Assembly: GCA_008330645.1 (NCBI GenBank)
Contig: VLTN01000045.1
Span: 1 to 64,000, forward strand
Length of the DNA: 64,000 nt
Direction: 5' to 3'
Origin: Cafeteria roenbergensis
Lineage: Eukaryota; Sar; Bigyra; Bicosoecida; Cafeteriaceae
The notes under the pieces were generated by a model. The model had not been told where the DNA came from. It worked only from the letters and a program-made list of their open reading frames with translations, and searched no databases. The position numbers and the translations under genes are program-made. Position 1 is the stretch's first letter; the number at the start of each line of letters is the position of its first letter. Below are positions 23,959 through 35,000 of this stretch, one piece after another.

Positions 23959-26900
23959 TCAGGGCGCAAGGAGGAGCAAAAGCGACGCGAAATCTGTGTG
24001 GGCCGGCGCCGATGACGTCACACGTCGGCTCACTGGAAGCAGCCCGCCACGGCCAGGAATCGATGGGTCGGCTCCCGCCTCCAAGAGAGCGCGAACACAT
24101 GCCTCTGCATCCGCTGCAGAAGACACTGCAAGGGTCAGCGCGGTGTCGCCAGCGTGGTCCTGGGCATCGATCACGTCATCACCCCCCAACGCCACGATCT
24201 GGGGAATCATCGCGCTCCGAGACGCCGCCGCGAGGTGGTGGAACAACGTCCTCCCCAGAGCGTCCGTTGCTGTGACAGACACGTGGCCCGATGCTGCCAG
24301 CTCGAAAACCTTTTCCTGGTCGTTCCTCATTGCGGCCATGTGCATCGCAACGCCGCGCGCGACGGCCTGATGGCGCGCCCTTTGCGTCGACGAGCTCCGC
24401 CTGCTCCGCGACGGCGAGCGCCTCCCTGCCGCCGGCAGATCAGTGCGCCAGCCGGAGGCCGCCGCTTCGGTCTGCTGCCGCCGAAAGGGCGCTGGTCGAG
24501 TGGGCGAACCAGCCGGCACCTCCGCCCCGCCCCCGCTCAACGCCGGGGCCGCAGCAGCCGGGTCCCATGGCCATGCTCCTTGCATCGTTTCAACCATGCT
24601 GTCGCCGCGGTCCCGGTCCGCGCCTCCCCAAGGATCGACCTCGGTGTCGCCACGCTGAAACACCGTTTGGAAGTCGGCAGGCGCTGTCATTGGCCAGGCT
24701 GCTTCGACATCGTCCCTCGGCGATGACACGGCGAGCCCCAGCATAGGAGGCTGGAAGGAGGGCAGAGGCTTCTCTGCGTCAAGCCGTGCTGGCGCTTCTC
24801 CGGGCTGCGGCAGGGCGCGGGAGGCTGACCGCTCAGCTGCCTCAGCGCGCTTCGCCGCGACCAGGGCCCGCGCCTGCATGCCACGCGCGCGGCGCTGGAT
24901 GGCGAGCGCGGCCGCCTCCCGCTCCGCCGCCTCCCGCTCCGCCGCCTCCCGCTCCGCCGCCTCCCGCTCCGCCGCCTCCCGCGTGGCGGCTGACCGCTCA
25001 GCTGCCTCAGCGCGCTTCGCCGCGACCAGGGCCCGCGCCTGCATGCCACGCGCGCGGCGCTGGATGGCGAGCGCGGCCGCCTCCCGCTCCGCCGCCTCCC
25101 GCTCCGCCGCCTCCCGCTCCGCCGCCTCCCGCTCCGCCGCCTCCCGCTCCGCCGCCTCCCGCTCCGCCGCCTCCCGCTCCGCCGCCTCCCGCGCGGCGGC
25201 TGACCGCTCAGCTGCCTCAGCGCGCCTCGCCGCTGCCAGGGCCCGCGCCTGCATGCCACGCGCGCGGCGCTGGATGGCGAGCGCGGCCGCCTCCCGCTCC
25301 GCCGCCTCCCGCTCCGCCGCCTCCCGCTCCGCCGCCTCCCGCTCCGCCGCCTCCCGCTCCGCCGCCTCCCGCTCCGCCGCCTCCCGCTCCGCCGCCTCCC
25401 GCTCCGCCGCCTCCCGCGTGGCGGCTGACCGCTCAGCTGCCTCAGCGCGCTTCGCCGCGACCAGGGCCCGCGCCTGCATGCCACGCGCGCGGCGCTGGAT
25501 GGCGAGCGCGGCCGCCTCCCGCTCCGCCGCCTCCCGCTCCGCCGCCTCCCGCTCCGCCGCCTCCCGCTCCGCCGCCTCCCGCTCCGCCGCCTCCCGCTCC
25601 GCCGCCTCCCGCGTGGCGGCTGACCGCTCAGCTGCCTCAGCGCGCTTCGCCGCGACCAGGGCCCGCGCCTGCATGCCACGCGCGCGGCGCTGGATGGCGA
25701 GCGCGGCCGCCTCCCGCTCCGCCGCCTCCCGCTCCGCCGCCTCCCGCTCCGCCGCCTCCCGCTCCGCCGCCTCCCGCGCGGCGGCTGACCGCTCAGCTGC
25801 CTCAGCGCGCTTCGCTGCTGCCAGGGCCCGCGCCTGCATGCCACGCGCGCGGCGCTGGATGGCGAGCGCGGCCGCCTCCCGCTCCGCCGCCTCCCGCTCC
25901 GCCGCCTCCCGCTCCGCCGCCTCCCGCTCCGCCGCCTCCCGCTCCGCCGCCTCCCGCTCCGCCGCCTCCCGCTCCGCCGCCTCCCGCTCCGCCGCCTCCC
26001 GCGCGGCGGCTGACCGCTCAGCTGCCTCAGCGCGCTTCGCCGCTGCCAGGGCCCGCGCCTGCATGCCACGCGCGCGGCGCTGGATGGCGAGCGCGGCCGC
26101 CTGCTGCTCCCGCATCACCTCTGCCTCCGCTTGCTCGATCGCCCGTTCGCGCTCCCTGGCCGCCATGGCTGCCTGTCTTCGCTCCCAGACACGCTGACGC
26201 GCCATGGCCATGATATCCTCATTCGACCGCAAATGGGAGCTCGCAGACGCATCGGAGGGCGGTGGCCGCAGCGGCGGCAGCTGGGGCGGCCTACGCTGTG
26301 ATCCATGTGACGATTGGTCCACCAGTCGAATCTGAGTTGCCACGTCACGGGCGAACGACTCGGCGCTGAACGAGGCGCCGCCCGAGTGGCTCGTTGGCGG
26401 GGGATAGACGACCACAACGGGCGGCGAGGCCCCGGAAGGGGAGCGACTGCGGTGTCGCCGTGGGTGGCTGGTGCGGGACCTGGAACGGCTTTGGTGGCGG
26501 CGGGACGAAGTGGGCGGGTCGTCGTCGTGGCTACTCGATGAGCTGGATTCGCTCCTGGGGGTGCGGTGGCGGCGGTGACGGCGGCGGTGATGGCGGCTGC
26601 GACTGCGGGAGCGGGGGCGGGAGCGAGAAGCGTGAGGGTCAACGCTGCCCAATGCACCAGCCGGGAGCGGAGTGGCGCGTGCGTCCCCGTCGGCGGCACT
26701 GAACACGCTGGGAGTGCCGAAAGCGGGCGCTCCTGCCAGTTCCGAACGCGCCATTGTAGGTCCACGCTGGGCATCGGAGTGATGATCCACCGTAGGGAAA
26801 GCGGCCTGTGGTGTGGCAAACCGCCGCAGGCCCACGCTGGTCGAGGAGGTCGGGGTGTGGCCCTCCCCCAACGAGCCGTGCGCTCCGTTCCACAAGCCCG

Positions 26901-28593
26901 TCGGGCTACTGGACGATGCTGGCTCAAGTCGCACTGCGGTGTCTCCCATCCCCACCTCAGCCAGAGACTCGTCGTCGCGGGGGCAGTCGCTACCTCTGGC
27001 CCTGTCCGACCCCTCCCCACCGGGCAGCGGCTCCAACGCCCCCAGCTTCCGCCGCTCTCCGTCGCTGCGCGGTGTCCGCGGCCGCTCGCGCGGGTGCTGG
27101 CGCGGGCCGGGGCGCTCGTCGACTGCCGTGTGCGCGTCGAGGCTGCGCAGCGCCTCCTGGCGCTCGGCCAGCTGTGCCCTCCGGCCGAGAGCCTCACCAC
27201 CCGGGCGCAGCTCTGCCGCGGAGAGAGGCCGCCCGTGCATCGCCGGCAACTGGAGACCTGCGGCGGCGCTAGGGGGGAAGGCCAGCGTCCCTGCCAGTGC
27301 TGCGGAGAGCTTGCCGCGGGGGGCCCCCGACGACAAGACTTGCTCCACCTGCTGAGCGGCCCTGCGGTCTGCTGCCTGCGCCCTCCTGCTGGCCCGGGCT
27401 GGCAGCGGGGCCGGCTGCGCCGCGCTCCGGGAGCCGTCAAGACCATCGCCATCTGTCGGCGCGTCGCCCTCCCGGCGCCGGCCAGCCTTGGCAGCTCGTC
27501 CCCCTCGACCCGGCGCCGAGGCCGGCTGCCCGCCTGAGGACCTCGGTGTTGCGGGTCCCAGGTCTGCCATGCTGTCCACGGCCAAATCATCGGCCGGCGG
27601 GTGCAGGTCGCTTGCCCTGCCCTCCCACCCGGACGGCAGGGCATCCGCGGTGATGACGGCGTCGTCAGCTCGGAGGAGGCTCGCCACAGGACGAATAACG
27701 ATGGCGAAATGATCGCTCAGCCCAGCGTCCAGCATGCTTGACCCAGCCTCGCCTGCAAGCCGAGGCGGCCGACCACGGGGCGTGGGGCCCCGTGGCGACG
27801 CCTCTCGACCAGATCGCTCCACTTCGGCAGCAGTGCGAAACCGCCGCTCATGTGCTGGTGCCGGCCTGACCCTGCTCATCCAGTCTCGGATGACGTCAGG
27901 AGAGGCAGGGTCAACGCACGCGGCGACGGGAGTGTCGGTCTCCAGCGACGAAGGCACCACGCTGCCTTCAGCAGAGCTCAGGATCCCAAAGTGGCGGGGC
28001 AGGAGCTGCCAAGAGGCGTGAGCCGCTGGGGACGGCGACGACTGACGCGCGGCAGCCGCTTTTCGAGCCAGCTCCTCAAGCTCAGCCCGGAGCAAGGACA
28101 GCGAGCGCTGCGGGTCCACGTTGCGGAGCGACACAGCGGTCACGAGCGACCCAGCCAGTGAGCGGGGCGTCTCAGCCGCCGCAGCGTCCCTGCCGCGAGT
28201 GCTTGCCAATTTGGTCCGTCGCGGGCTGTAGGCATCCCTCCCAGGGCTCCTGAAGCTACGAGGGGACCGCTCGCGAGCCTTGCGCCCGGGGACAGCTCCT
28301 GGCCCGATCAGCTCCACTTGCACGTGAAGGACTCCGAGGACCGGCCGAGACGTCGTCCGCTCGTGATTTTGCCACTGATTTTCCCTCCAAAGCACGTGGT
28401 CAGCAGCATCCGTGGCATCCGCAGCGGCGGCACGACGTCTCGATGTGGCCCGGCCGCGGTGCGTTGCAGTTGAGGGCCGAGCACGCCCGCGGTCTCGAGT
28501 TTTGCCGCTTGGGACGCGAACTGTGCCTCCGACAGGCCGCCCTCGGTGCCCAGCAGCGACCGCCGGCAGGAAGGTCCCGCTTGTCCCAGCCAT
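23959..28593 (-). CDS. IQ-motif array protein with SR-rich region and C-terminal ankyrin repeats
   Basis: This single long exon encodes about 1544 residues from ATG 28593, which has a strong ACCATGG context (28686 is an alternative). The N-terminal half is basic, low-complexity and Ser/Arg-rich (around 26600-26400, RSRPRSRSRSRHHRRR). Seven nearly identical modules (about residues 825-1265) each carry an IQ motif (ALAIQRRARGMQARAL) followed by an Ala/Glu/Arg helix built of EREAA pentads. About 130 residues of ankyrin-like sequence close the protein (GRTLFHHLAAAS; DHAGDTALTLAVSS; VRALLEAGADPSIPGRGG). IQ motifs bind calmodulin or myosin-light-chain-like proteins, so a calmodulin-loaded rod with an ankyrin adaptor is plausible. 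No catalytic domain is visible. A competing frame at 28650-28310 makes the first about 100 residues uncertain. Confidence 0.75.
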   Translation of the reverse strand: MAGTSGTFLPAVAAGHRGRPVGGTVRVPSGKTRDRGRARPSTATHRGRATSRRRAAAADATDAADHVLWRENQWQNHERTTSRPVLGVLHVQVELIGPGAVPGRKARERSPRSFRSPGRDAYSPRRTKLASTRGRDAAAAETPRSLAGSLVTAVSLRNVDPQRSLSLLRAELEELARKAAAARQSSPSPAAHASWQLLPRHFGILSSAEGSVVPSSLETDTPVAACVDPASPDVIRDWMSRVRPAPAHERRFRTAAEVERSGREASPRGPTPRGRPPRLAGEAGSSMLDAGLSDHFAIVIRPVASLLRADDAVITADALPSGWEGRASDLHPPADDLAVDSMADLGPATPRSSGGQPASAPGRGGRAAKAGRRREGDAPTDGDGLDGSRSAAQPAPLPARASRRAQAADRRAAQQVEQVLSSGAPRGKLSAALAGTLAFPPSAAAGLQLPAMHGRPLSAAELRPGGEALGRRAQLAERQEALRSLDAHTAVDERPGPRQHPRERPRTPRSDGERRKLGALEPLPGGEGSDRARGSDCPRDDESLAEVGMGDTAVRLEPASSSSPTGLWNGAHGSLGEGHTPTSSTSVGLRRFATPQAAFPTVDHHSDAQRGPTMARSELAGAPAFGTPSVFSAADGDARATPLPAGALGSVDPHASRSRPRSRSRSRHHRRRHRRHRTPRSESSSSSSHDDDPPTSSRRHQSRSRSRTSHPRRHRSRSPSGASPPVVVVYPPPTSHSGGASFSAESFARDVATQIRLVDQSSHGSQRRPPQLPPLRPPPSDASASSHLRSNEDIMAMARQRVWERRQAAMAARERERAIEQAEAEVMREQQAAALAIQRRARGMQARALAAAKRAEAAERSAAAREAAEREAAEREAAEREAAEREAAEREAAEREAAEREAAEREAAALAIQRRARGMQARALAAAKRAEAAERSAAAREAAEREAAEREAAEREAAEREAAALAIQRRARGMQARALVAAKRAEAAERSAATREAAEREAAEREAAEREAAEREAAEREAAEREAAALAIQRRARGMQARALVAAKRAEAAERSAATREAAEREAAEREAAEREAAEREAAEREAAEREAAEREAAEREAAALAIQRRARGMQARALAAARRAEAAERSAAAREAAEREAAEREAAEREAAEREAAEREAAEREAAEREAAALAIQRRARGMQARALVAAKRAEAAERSAATREAAEREAAEREAAEREAAEREAAALAIQRRARGMQARALVAAKRAEAAERSASRALPQPGEAPARLDAEKPLPSFQPPMLGLAVSSPRDDVEAAWPMTAPADFQTVFQRGDTEVDPWGGADRDRGDSMVETMQGAWPWDPAAAAPALSGGGAEVPAGSPTRPAPFRRQQTEAAASGWRTDLPAAGRRSPSRSRRSSSTQRARHQAVARGVAMHMAAMRNDQEKVFELAASGHVSVTATDALGRTLFHHLAAASRSAMIPQIVALGGDDVIDAQDHAGDTALTLAVSSAADAEACVRALLEAGADPSIPGRGGLLPVSRRVTSSAPAHTDFASLLLLLAP
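24827..26095 (-). repeat. Nested coding minisatellite: seven IQ modules with embedded 15-bp repeats
   Basis: Seven copies of an approximately 90-bp IQ unit (core GCGCTGGATGGCGAGCGCGG on the plus strand) alternate with runs of a 15-bp unit, GCCTCCCGCTCCGCC, encoding EREAA on the minus strand. Run length varies from about four to nine units between modules. The modules differ at a few bases only (for example Ala versus Thr, Ala versus Val), indicating recent expansion or gene conversion. Confidence 0.95.
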
Positions 28594-29084
28594 GGTGTCG
28601 GTGCGGCCCCCGCTCGTCCTGGGTCGGACGCGCTGGCCGCCCGAGTCAAACGGCACGCTGGCCCGGTAAGCGGCGCCCTGTTGCATCGCCTCCCGCTGCC
28701 AGAGCGTCAGCAGCGACCTGGAAGCGTGAACAGGCGGGATCCAGCGGAGCAGCTGGAGCTTCAGAGCTGCTCGGATCGCTGCTGAGCAAGTCGGCGTCGC
28801 TGTGGGACGGTTTGCTGCGCGATCGAAGCAACTCTCGGCCCAGAATGAACTGCGCACTGCGCCGCGACGCCGGCGATGAATAGAGGCGGCTCCTGCAGCA
28901 GCCTCGCCGCACACAAGCGCAAAGCCAGTGCGGCTTGGTCGGCGTGAACCGTCGTCTCGCGGGGCTGGGACAGACACGCAGCAGAGCTGTCAAACTTTGC
29001 CCCAAGGCCAATATTCGAGCCGAGCGAGCGCCGCGGGATTGGCCTGCGAGGAGCGGGGCTTCACTGGCGAGGGGGCTTGTCAGC
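28594..29084. promoter_or_regulatory. Divergent promoter region, IQ-ankyrin / RCC1-BTB genes
   Basis: The 491 bp separate two head-to-head start codons. Both flanking frames stay open into this region without an upstream ATG for the plus-strand gene. No specific element was identified. Confidence 0.4.
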
Positions 29085-32000
29085 ATGTCGAGCAAGCCGT
29101 CGCCTCGGGCTGGAATCCGGCTCTTCCAGGTGCGCGCAGTGCACTCGGAGGCGTTTGGCACGGGCCTTCGGCCGCTGGCGCGCGAAGGCGGACTTGCAAC
29201 GCGGGGCAGCGCCGAACAAACGCAGTCGGGCGCGAACGCCGAGGAGGCGGCCCCACGCGAGCAGCCTGGCCATGTCACATGCCTGACAGAGGAGCGTTCA
29301 ATCCTGCTGCCGGGGGGGAGCGCGGCTGTTTCGATGGCGGCCTCCACGAACGAGGCCTACGTTGTGACGGAAAAGGGAGCAGTGGTGCGGGTCGGATTGC
29401 AGGGCTTCAAGGCGCTGCGCTTCCGGTCGCCCATCGTGAGCGTGGCCTGCGGCCTGGAGCACTCTGCCTTTCTCAGCCGGGCTGGTGTGGTGTTCTGCGT
29501 CGGAAAGGACCGCGGCACCGGGGCCCTGGGGCTTCGCGACGGCGATTCCACTGAAGTCCCCGTGCCAGCGCGGCCTGTGCTTGGCCGCAAGGTTGCAGCA
29601 ATCGCCGCTGGGCCGCGCTGCACGGTTGCGATTGCAAACAAGGAGGGCGGCAGCGGCGTGGTGTTCTGGGGCCGCGGAGAGGACAGCCGGCCATCGGTGC
29701 GCGAGTGGGGCGCTGGGCACTTTGAGGCGCATGACCCCCTGCGCAGCATCGCGGCCGGCGAGGGCCACATCGCTGTCTGCTCTGCTATGGGCCAGGCGTA
29801 CTGGTGGGGCACCCACGACCCTGTGCGCGGGCGCGACGACGGCGAAGCAACCGACCCCAAGCACGTGACCGGCCCTCTGGCTGGCAACGCTGTCGTCCAG
29901 GTCGAGGCGCGCCGCGGCCTGACCCTGGCCCTCACTGCAACGGGCCAGATCTTCGCTTGGGGCCGCCTTCGCGGCATCACCGGAGTGCGTGCCTCCAGGG
30001 CCTCGAGCGTCGCGACCATGGCCCGCGCGGGCGTCCGAGTCGTGGACAAGGGGGACCGGTCCGGCGGCCACGCTGCTCCAGCGACAGCCGACATTGCCGC
30101 TTCAATGGGCCCCGTTGCCCCCACCCCGCCAACTTCTGGCGTGGCGTGGGTGGAGTCGAGCCTGCTGTCAGCAAGCCGTTTCATCTCCTGGAAGGAGCCA
30201 ATCAGGATCGCATCGCACGCTCGGTGGACGGCGCTCATACCGGCGCGCTGGACCGACGACCCGGCGGACCCGCTTGACGCGCTGGGCATGAGCGACGACG
30301 GCGCCGACAAGATGCCTGACCTCGGTGGCGCAAGCGCGGACTCCGCGGGCGCGCGGCCAAACTTGCAGGTAAACAGCCGCTTGCAGTGGCTTCCTGCGGC
30401 CGCAGTTGTGTCGCCAGTCGTTGAGGCCTCGCCCTCGGACGGATCGGCAGCAGCTGACGTGGCGGCAGCTGCCCCTGCACCCACCCCATCTCCAGCAAGG
30501 CTCCCGCCAGCGCTCTCGGACGATATCCTGGCCATCGCCCAGGGCCACCGTCTCGGATGCGTTCTCCAGGTCGACGGGCGCCTCCTTGGCGGCCGCATGC
30601 TTGCTGACGGCGGCCGCCTTGCCACGCACGAGTCCGTGCCTGGCGAAGCGAGCGCGGCGGCCGGGGCGAGAGTGGCGCGACAGATTCCCATCGACGCCGG
30701 CGCTGGCGGCCAGGCCTCCGGCCCTTCCAGGGACCGCGCGTCGCTGGCGCCCTGGCCCCTCCGCCGCCAGGCGTCAGCCGCCTCCATCGCCGCAGCAGCG
30801 GGCTTTGCAAGCTCCATGAGCATGTCGAGCCGAGGCGCGTCTGCTGAGTCAGCTGGATCAATTGACGACGATGCAGCCGCGGCCACAAACCTGGCCCCTG
30901 TCGTGCCCGTCTTTGCGCCTGCCGCGTCCGCCCTCTCCCGTCTGGACTCTGGCAGCACCGCGGACATCGGCCTCTCTTCCCTTGTTGGCGGTGCCGTAGC
31001 GCCCGAGGGAAGCTGGCCGACGGCACCTCGCTCTGTCCCCGCCTCCGCTGCCCTCGCTCGGCTCTGGGTGCAGGGAGCGGCGTCGGCACGTGGCTTCCTC
31101 CTCGTGGCAGGTTGCGTTGACCCGCGCCTCGGCGGTGTTGCCCCAGTGACGGCCGGAGCACCGCCAACTGCTGGCCCGAAGCCCGCAATGCAGCGAGCAG
31201 TCTCAGCACCCCCAGTCAAGCCCACCCCGGGACAGGACCCATACCCCGCTCACGTGGGGGTGGGCGCTCGTGACTCTGTACCTCGTGCAGCGGCGTCCAC
31301 CACAGCTGGAGCGGCCGCGGCCTCACCTGTCCGTGGAGCTGCTGCCGCCGCGGCTGCCGCCCGGGCGGCAGCCTCGGTCACGGTGCCTGCAGCCACGGGG
31401 CCGAGCCCGGCCTCCGCGCGGTCGGTCAACAGCGGATCGCACGACCTGGACCCGGTCGCCGCCAGCTCCCGCACCCGTTCCGAAACCCGCAGCGTCGGTG
31501 ACACTTGTGACCCCGGAGCGCGTCCTGCCAGCGTTGCCAGTCAGGGCACCGCCAGCACCAACCTCAGCCTGCCGATGGGCGCGCCCATTTTGCCCCGAAG
31601 CGGCAAGCGCTCCCTCCGAGACGCAAGCACGATTGCGCACGCCCTCTCGCCGTCGGGGGGGGCAGCTGTGTGCGAGCGGGGCGGCGTGCCGGCTCTGGGC
31701 GGAATTCCGGGTCTGGTAGCCGCATGGGTCCCTGAGGATGTGGACTCCCTCGCTCGGCTGCGCAGCTCGGCTGCTGTGGCGCCAGAGACTGAGGGCGGCA
31801 GCGGGTACCCCGACGAGGCTGACAGGGAGCTGGCCTCTGCGCACGTGGAGCAGGGGGCGAGGGTGGCCGTGCGCCGTGCAGTTGGCGCCCTGTGGCGCAC
31901 GCCCGCCTCCGCGGAGGAGCTCTTGGCCGGCGTGGCGCTCACTCACACCGCGCCGCGCCTGGCTGCGGCAGAGAGGGACCTGCCCGTCGTGGTGGGCTGG

Positions 32001-35000
32001 GCCGAGGAGGGGCCCGACCTCGCGCTCTGCGTCCGGGTGACGGACGCCAGCCACGCAGCGTCAGCTGCAGCGAGCTGCGACGCTGGCGCCGGTGGAGCGG
32101 CGGGCGGCAGCGGGGTCTCCCACCCAGGCGTGGTCGCGCTCGTCCACCGCTCGCTCGCCGCGGCCCACTCTGGGCCCATCCTGCGGCGGCTGTGCCGGGA
32201 CGTCCGGCTCCGCACCGTGAGGGTGCCGTCTGCGGAGCAGGGCGTCGCCCGGGCCCTCCGTGTCGCGGGGGACATCGAGGGCAGAAGGATCGCTACGGCA
32301 GCCACGCTGGATGCCATGCGTGCGGAGCGCGAGGCAGCGCAAGCGCAAGCCGCGGAGGCAGCAGCGCTCGCTGCAGCCGCAGCCGCAGCCGGGGAGGGGG
32401 CGGAGGAGGCGGGGGCGAGGGCGGCCGCCCGTGCCGCGGGGCTCTCCGCGGCGGAGGCTGCGCTCGCGATGGTGCACGCGGCTGCGGCGCCTGGTGCGCC
32501 TGCCGAGGCGGAGCCGGCCGCCGACGGGGCGGCACGCGCTGCCGATGCCGGCGGCGCCGCCGGTGAGCTGGGCGCGCCTGCAGCTGTAGCTGAGGCTGAG
32601 GCGGCTGTGGCGGCTGCGCCGGCGGGTGTTGCGGAGCGCGCGGCGGCGGCGTTCGCTCGCATCCCCATGGCCGCGCTGGCGGCGGGTCTGACCCCGTCGG
32701 GGCTGTCGGCAGCTGTCGTGGCGGCGGACAAGGTTGCCACGGACGCGGCCGAGGCCGAGCACCAGCCGCCGCCGGCAGGCGCCGCGCCCGGAGCCGGAGC
32801 CGGATCGGGAGCTGGAGCCGAAGCCGCCGTCGGGGGCGGCCTCGTCGATCGCGCGCGGTTCGCCCGCACGGAGCAGTTCGCCCCGCTGCCCGCCGCGCGG
32901 CCCCTTGCCGACGTGGCGGCGCTGGACCTCACCACGCCCGTGCTCGCGGCGGTGGACGCTGCGGCCGAGGCCCTCGCGACGCCCCTGCACCCCGGTCTCG
33001 CGCCGCCTGATGCGGCGGGCGACGCGTCCGTCGCGGCGGTGTCCGTGTCCCGCGCCGCCGTGGCCGCGTCGGCCCTCGCTGCCGTGGCAGGCTTCATGTA
33101 CACGGACACGCTTCCGGTCTCCGCCCTCCTGCCCCCGGCGTCCCTGGGCGCTCCCGCCCATGCCGCCACGCCCTCCGAGGCCGCGGCGTGGGCCCATGCC
33201 CGTGTGGTGGCGGCCGCCCTGGCGCCGCTGGCGGGCGATCTCGGGCTCCCGCGCCTGCGCCAGCTCGCGCTGCGGGTCTTCGACGCCCTCAGCTCGGCCA
33301 AGCCCGCGCCGGCGGCGTCCCCGGCCGAGCCCGGCCTGGCATCGTCCGGCTGCGTCCCCGTGCCCAGCGGCGGGGCGGCGTCAGAGGGGGAGGCGGTGGC
33401 GGGGCTCGTGGGCGCCAGCCGCCCGCCCGCTTGGCAGACAGCCGCGGCCTCGGCCACCGGCCTGGAGGACCCCGACGACGTGACGCGCCCCTGGGGGCTC
33501 CGCTCCGCGCTGGGCGTGCTGGTTGCGGCGGCGGAGCTGCGCCAGCGGCAGGGCCGGATCCGGGCCGCCTTCAACGAGGCCATGCTCGACTCCATGGCCC
33601 TCAAGGCGATCGACGCGGACGGCGTTGGCTTCCACGGCGCGGTGCTTGCTGCGGCGCGGGGCGGGCGGGGCCGTCCCGGGGAGGATGCCCTCGCGCCTGG
33701 CGCGGCCGACGCAGAGGCTCTGGCCGGCGCCGCGGGTGCTGCCGGCCAGCCTGCCGACGGCGCAGCCGCTGGTGGCGACGGAAGCGCCGCCAGTGACGCT
33801 AGTGACGACGACGACCGCGACGGCGACGGCGACGACAGTGACGGCGACGGCCAGGGCCGCTCGCGCCTCTCCCGCCAGGCCGACACGCTGCCGCCGGACG
33901 CGGCGACCCTCATCGCCCGGGGCAGGCTGGCGCTGCGCCGCCGGGCCAACGTCGTGGAGGCCCTCTTCCTGTCCGGCCTGGCCCCGCAGGACGCCCGGGA
34001 CGGCGCCTGGGCGGCCGTGGCGGCGGCGGAGGAGGACGAGGACCTGGCCGCGGCCGCCGCCTCAGACAAGGCCCTCGGCGCGAACGAGACCCGGCGAACG
34101 TGGACCTCGAGGGTGGAGAAGCACCGCGCCGCCGTGGCCAGGGGGGACGCGCCGGGCGTGCACGCGGCGCAGAACCAGGCAGGCGCGACCAAGCTGCTGG
34201 CCAGCACCGAGGCGGCGGTGGCTGTGGTGTCGAGCTCCGTGAAGCGCAACCTGGGCTGGTGGGAGCGCTGGGAGGGCGACGAGGACGAGGCCGTGTCCGC
34301 TTCGGCGTCGGCGCCTGTGGCCCGCGGGGCGAGCTCGTGGCAGTTCAGCCTCGCCCGGCTGTGCGCCGAGTCGTACGGCGAGGGCCCGGCATGGCGGCAG
34401 AGCGTGTACGACGCGGCGATGGCGGCTGGCATCCACGTCGGCGACGCGGGGTCGGAGCGCTCCTCCGACCAGTCCTCGGTCGAGGGCGACGCGGCCGCGG
34501 CCCCCGTCGGCTCCCCGGCAGGCCCGCGCGGGCCGGGCTCCGGCGCCAAGCGGCGCACCCGCAACACCACCCGCAAGACCCGCGTGCGGCTGGCCATGGC
34601 CCAGGCTCGCCGCGCCGACGAGGAGGCCCAGCTCCGCCGCCGCCGCCGCGCCGAGGCCATGGCCAAGGCCCTCGAGGTGCTGCGCGGCGACTGCCGGGTC
34701 GTGGCGCCGGACGGCCGGGCGTGGGCGCTGCACGCCTACCTGCTGCGGAGCCGCTCTGCGCTCCTCGCCGACGTCGTGGGCCCGAGCCCCGTCGCCCGCG
34801 CCGAGCCGGGCGCGCTGCCCTTCCGGCTGCCCGGCCACGACGGCGAGTCCGGCGCAGAGGCGCTCACCTGGCTGCCAGGCCCCGCGATGGGCCGCGTGGC
34901 GCGCGACGCCCTGCGCCGGGGGGCGATCCCCGCTGCCGCCGACGCCGGCGCAGCACTGGCGCTGGGCCGCCTGGGCGCCGCTGCGCGCGCCGGGCCGCGC

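Noticed and set aside
24827-26095. Array of short direct repeats resembling a CRISPR locus
   Set aside because: Repeats are contiguous, in frame with an IQ protein and lack unique spacers.
28310-28650. Alternative frame (LSEAQFASQAAKLETAGVLG) at the 5' end of the IQ-ankyrin gene
   Set aside because: It looks somewhat protein-like, but no canonical donor or acceptor connects it to the downstream frame; noted only as uncertainty.
31943-34666. 907-codon minus-strand open frame opposite the RCC1-BTB gene
   Set aside because: Ser/Ala/Arg-rich shadow of a high-GC coding strand; no motifs.
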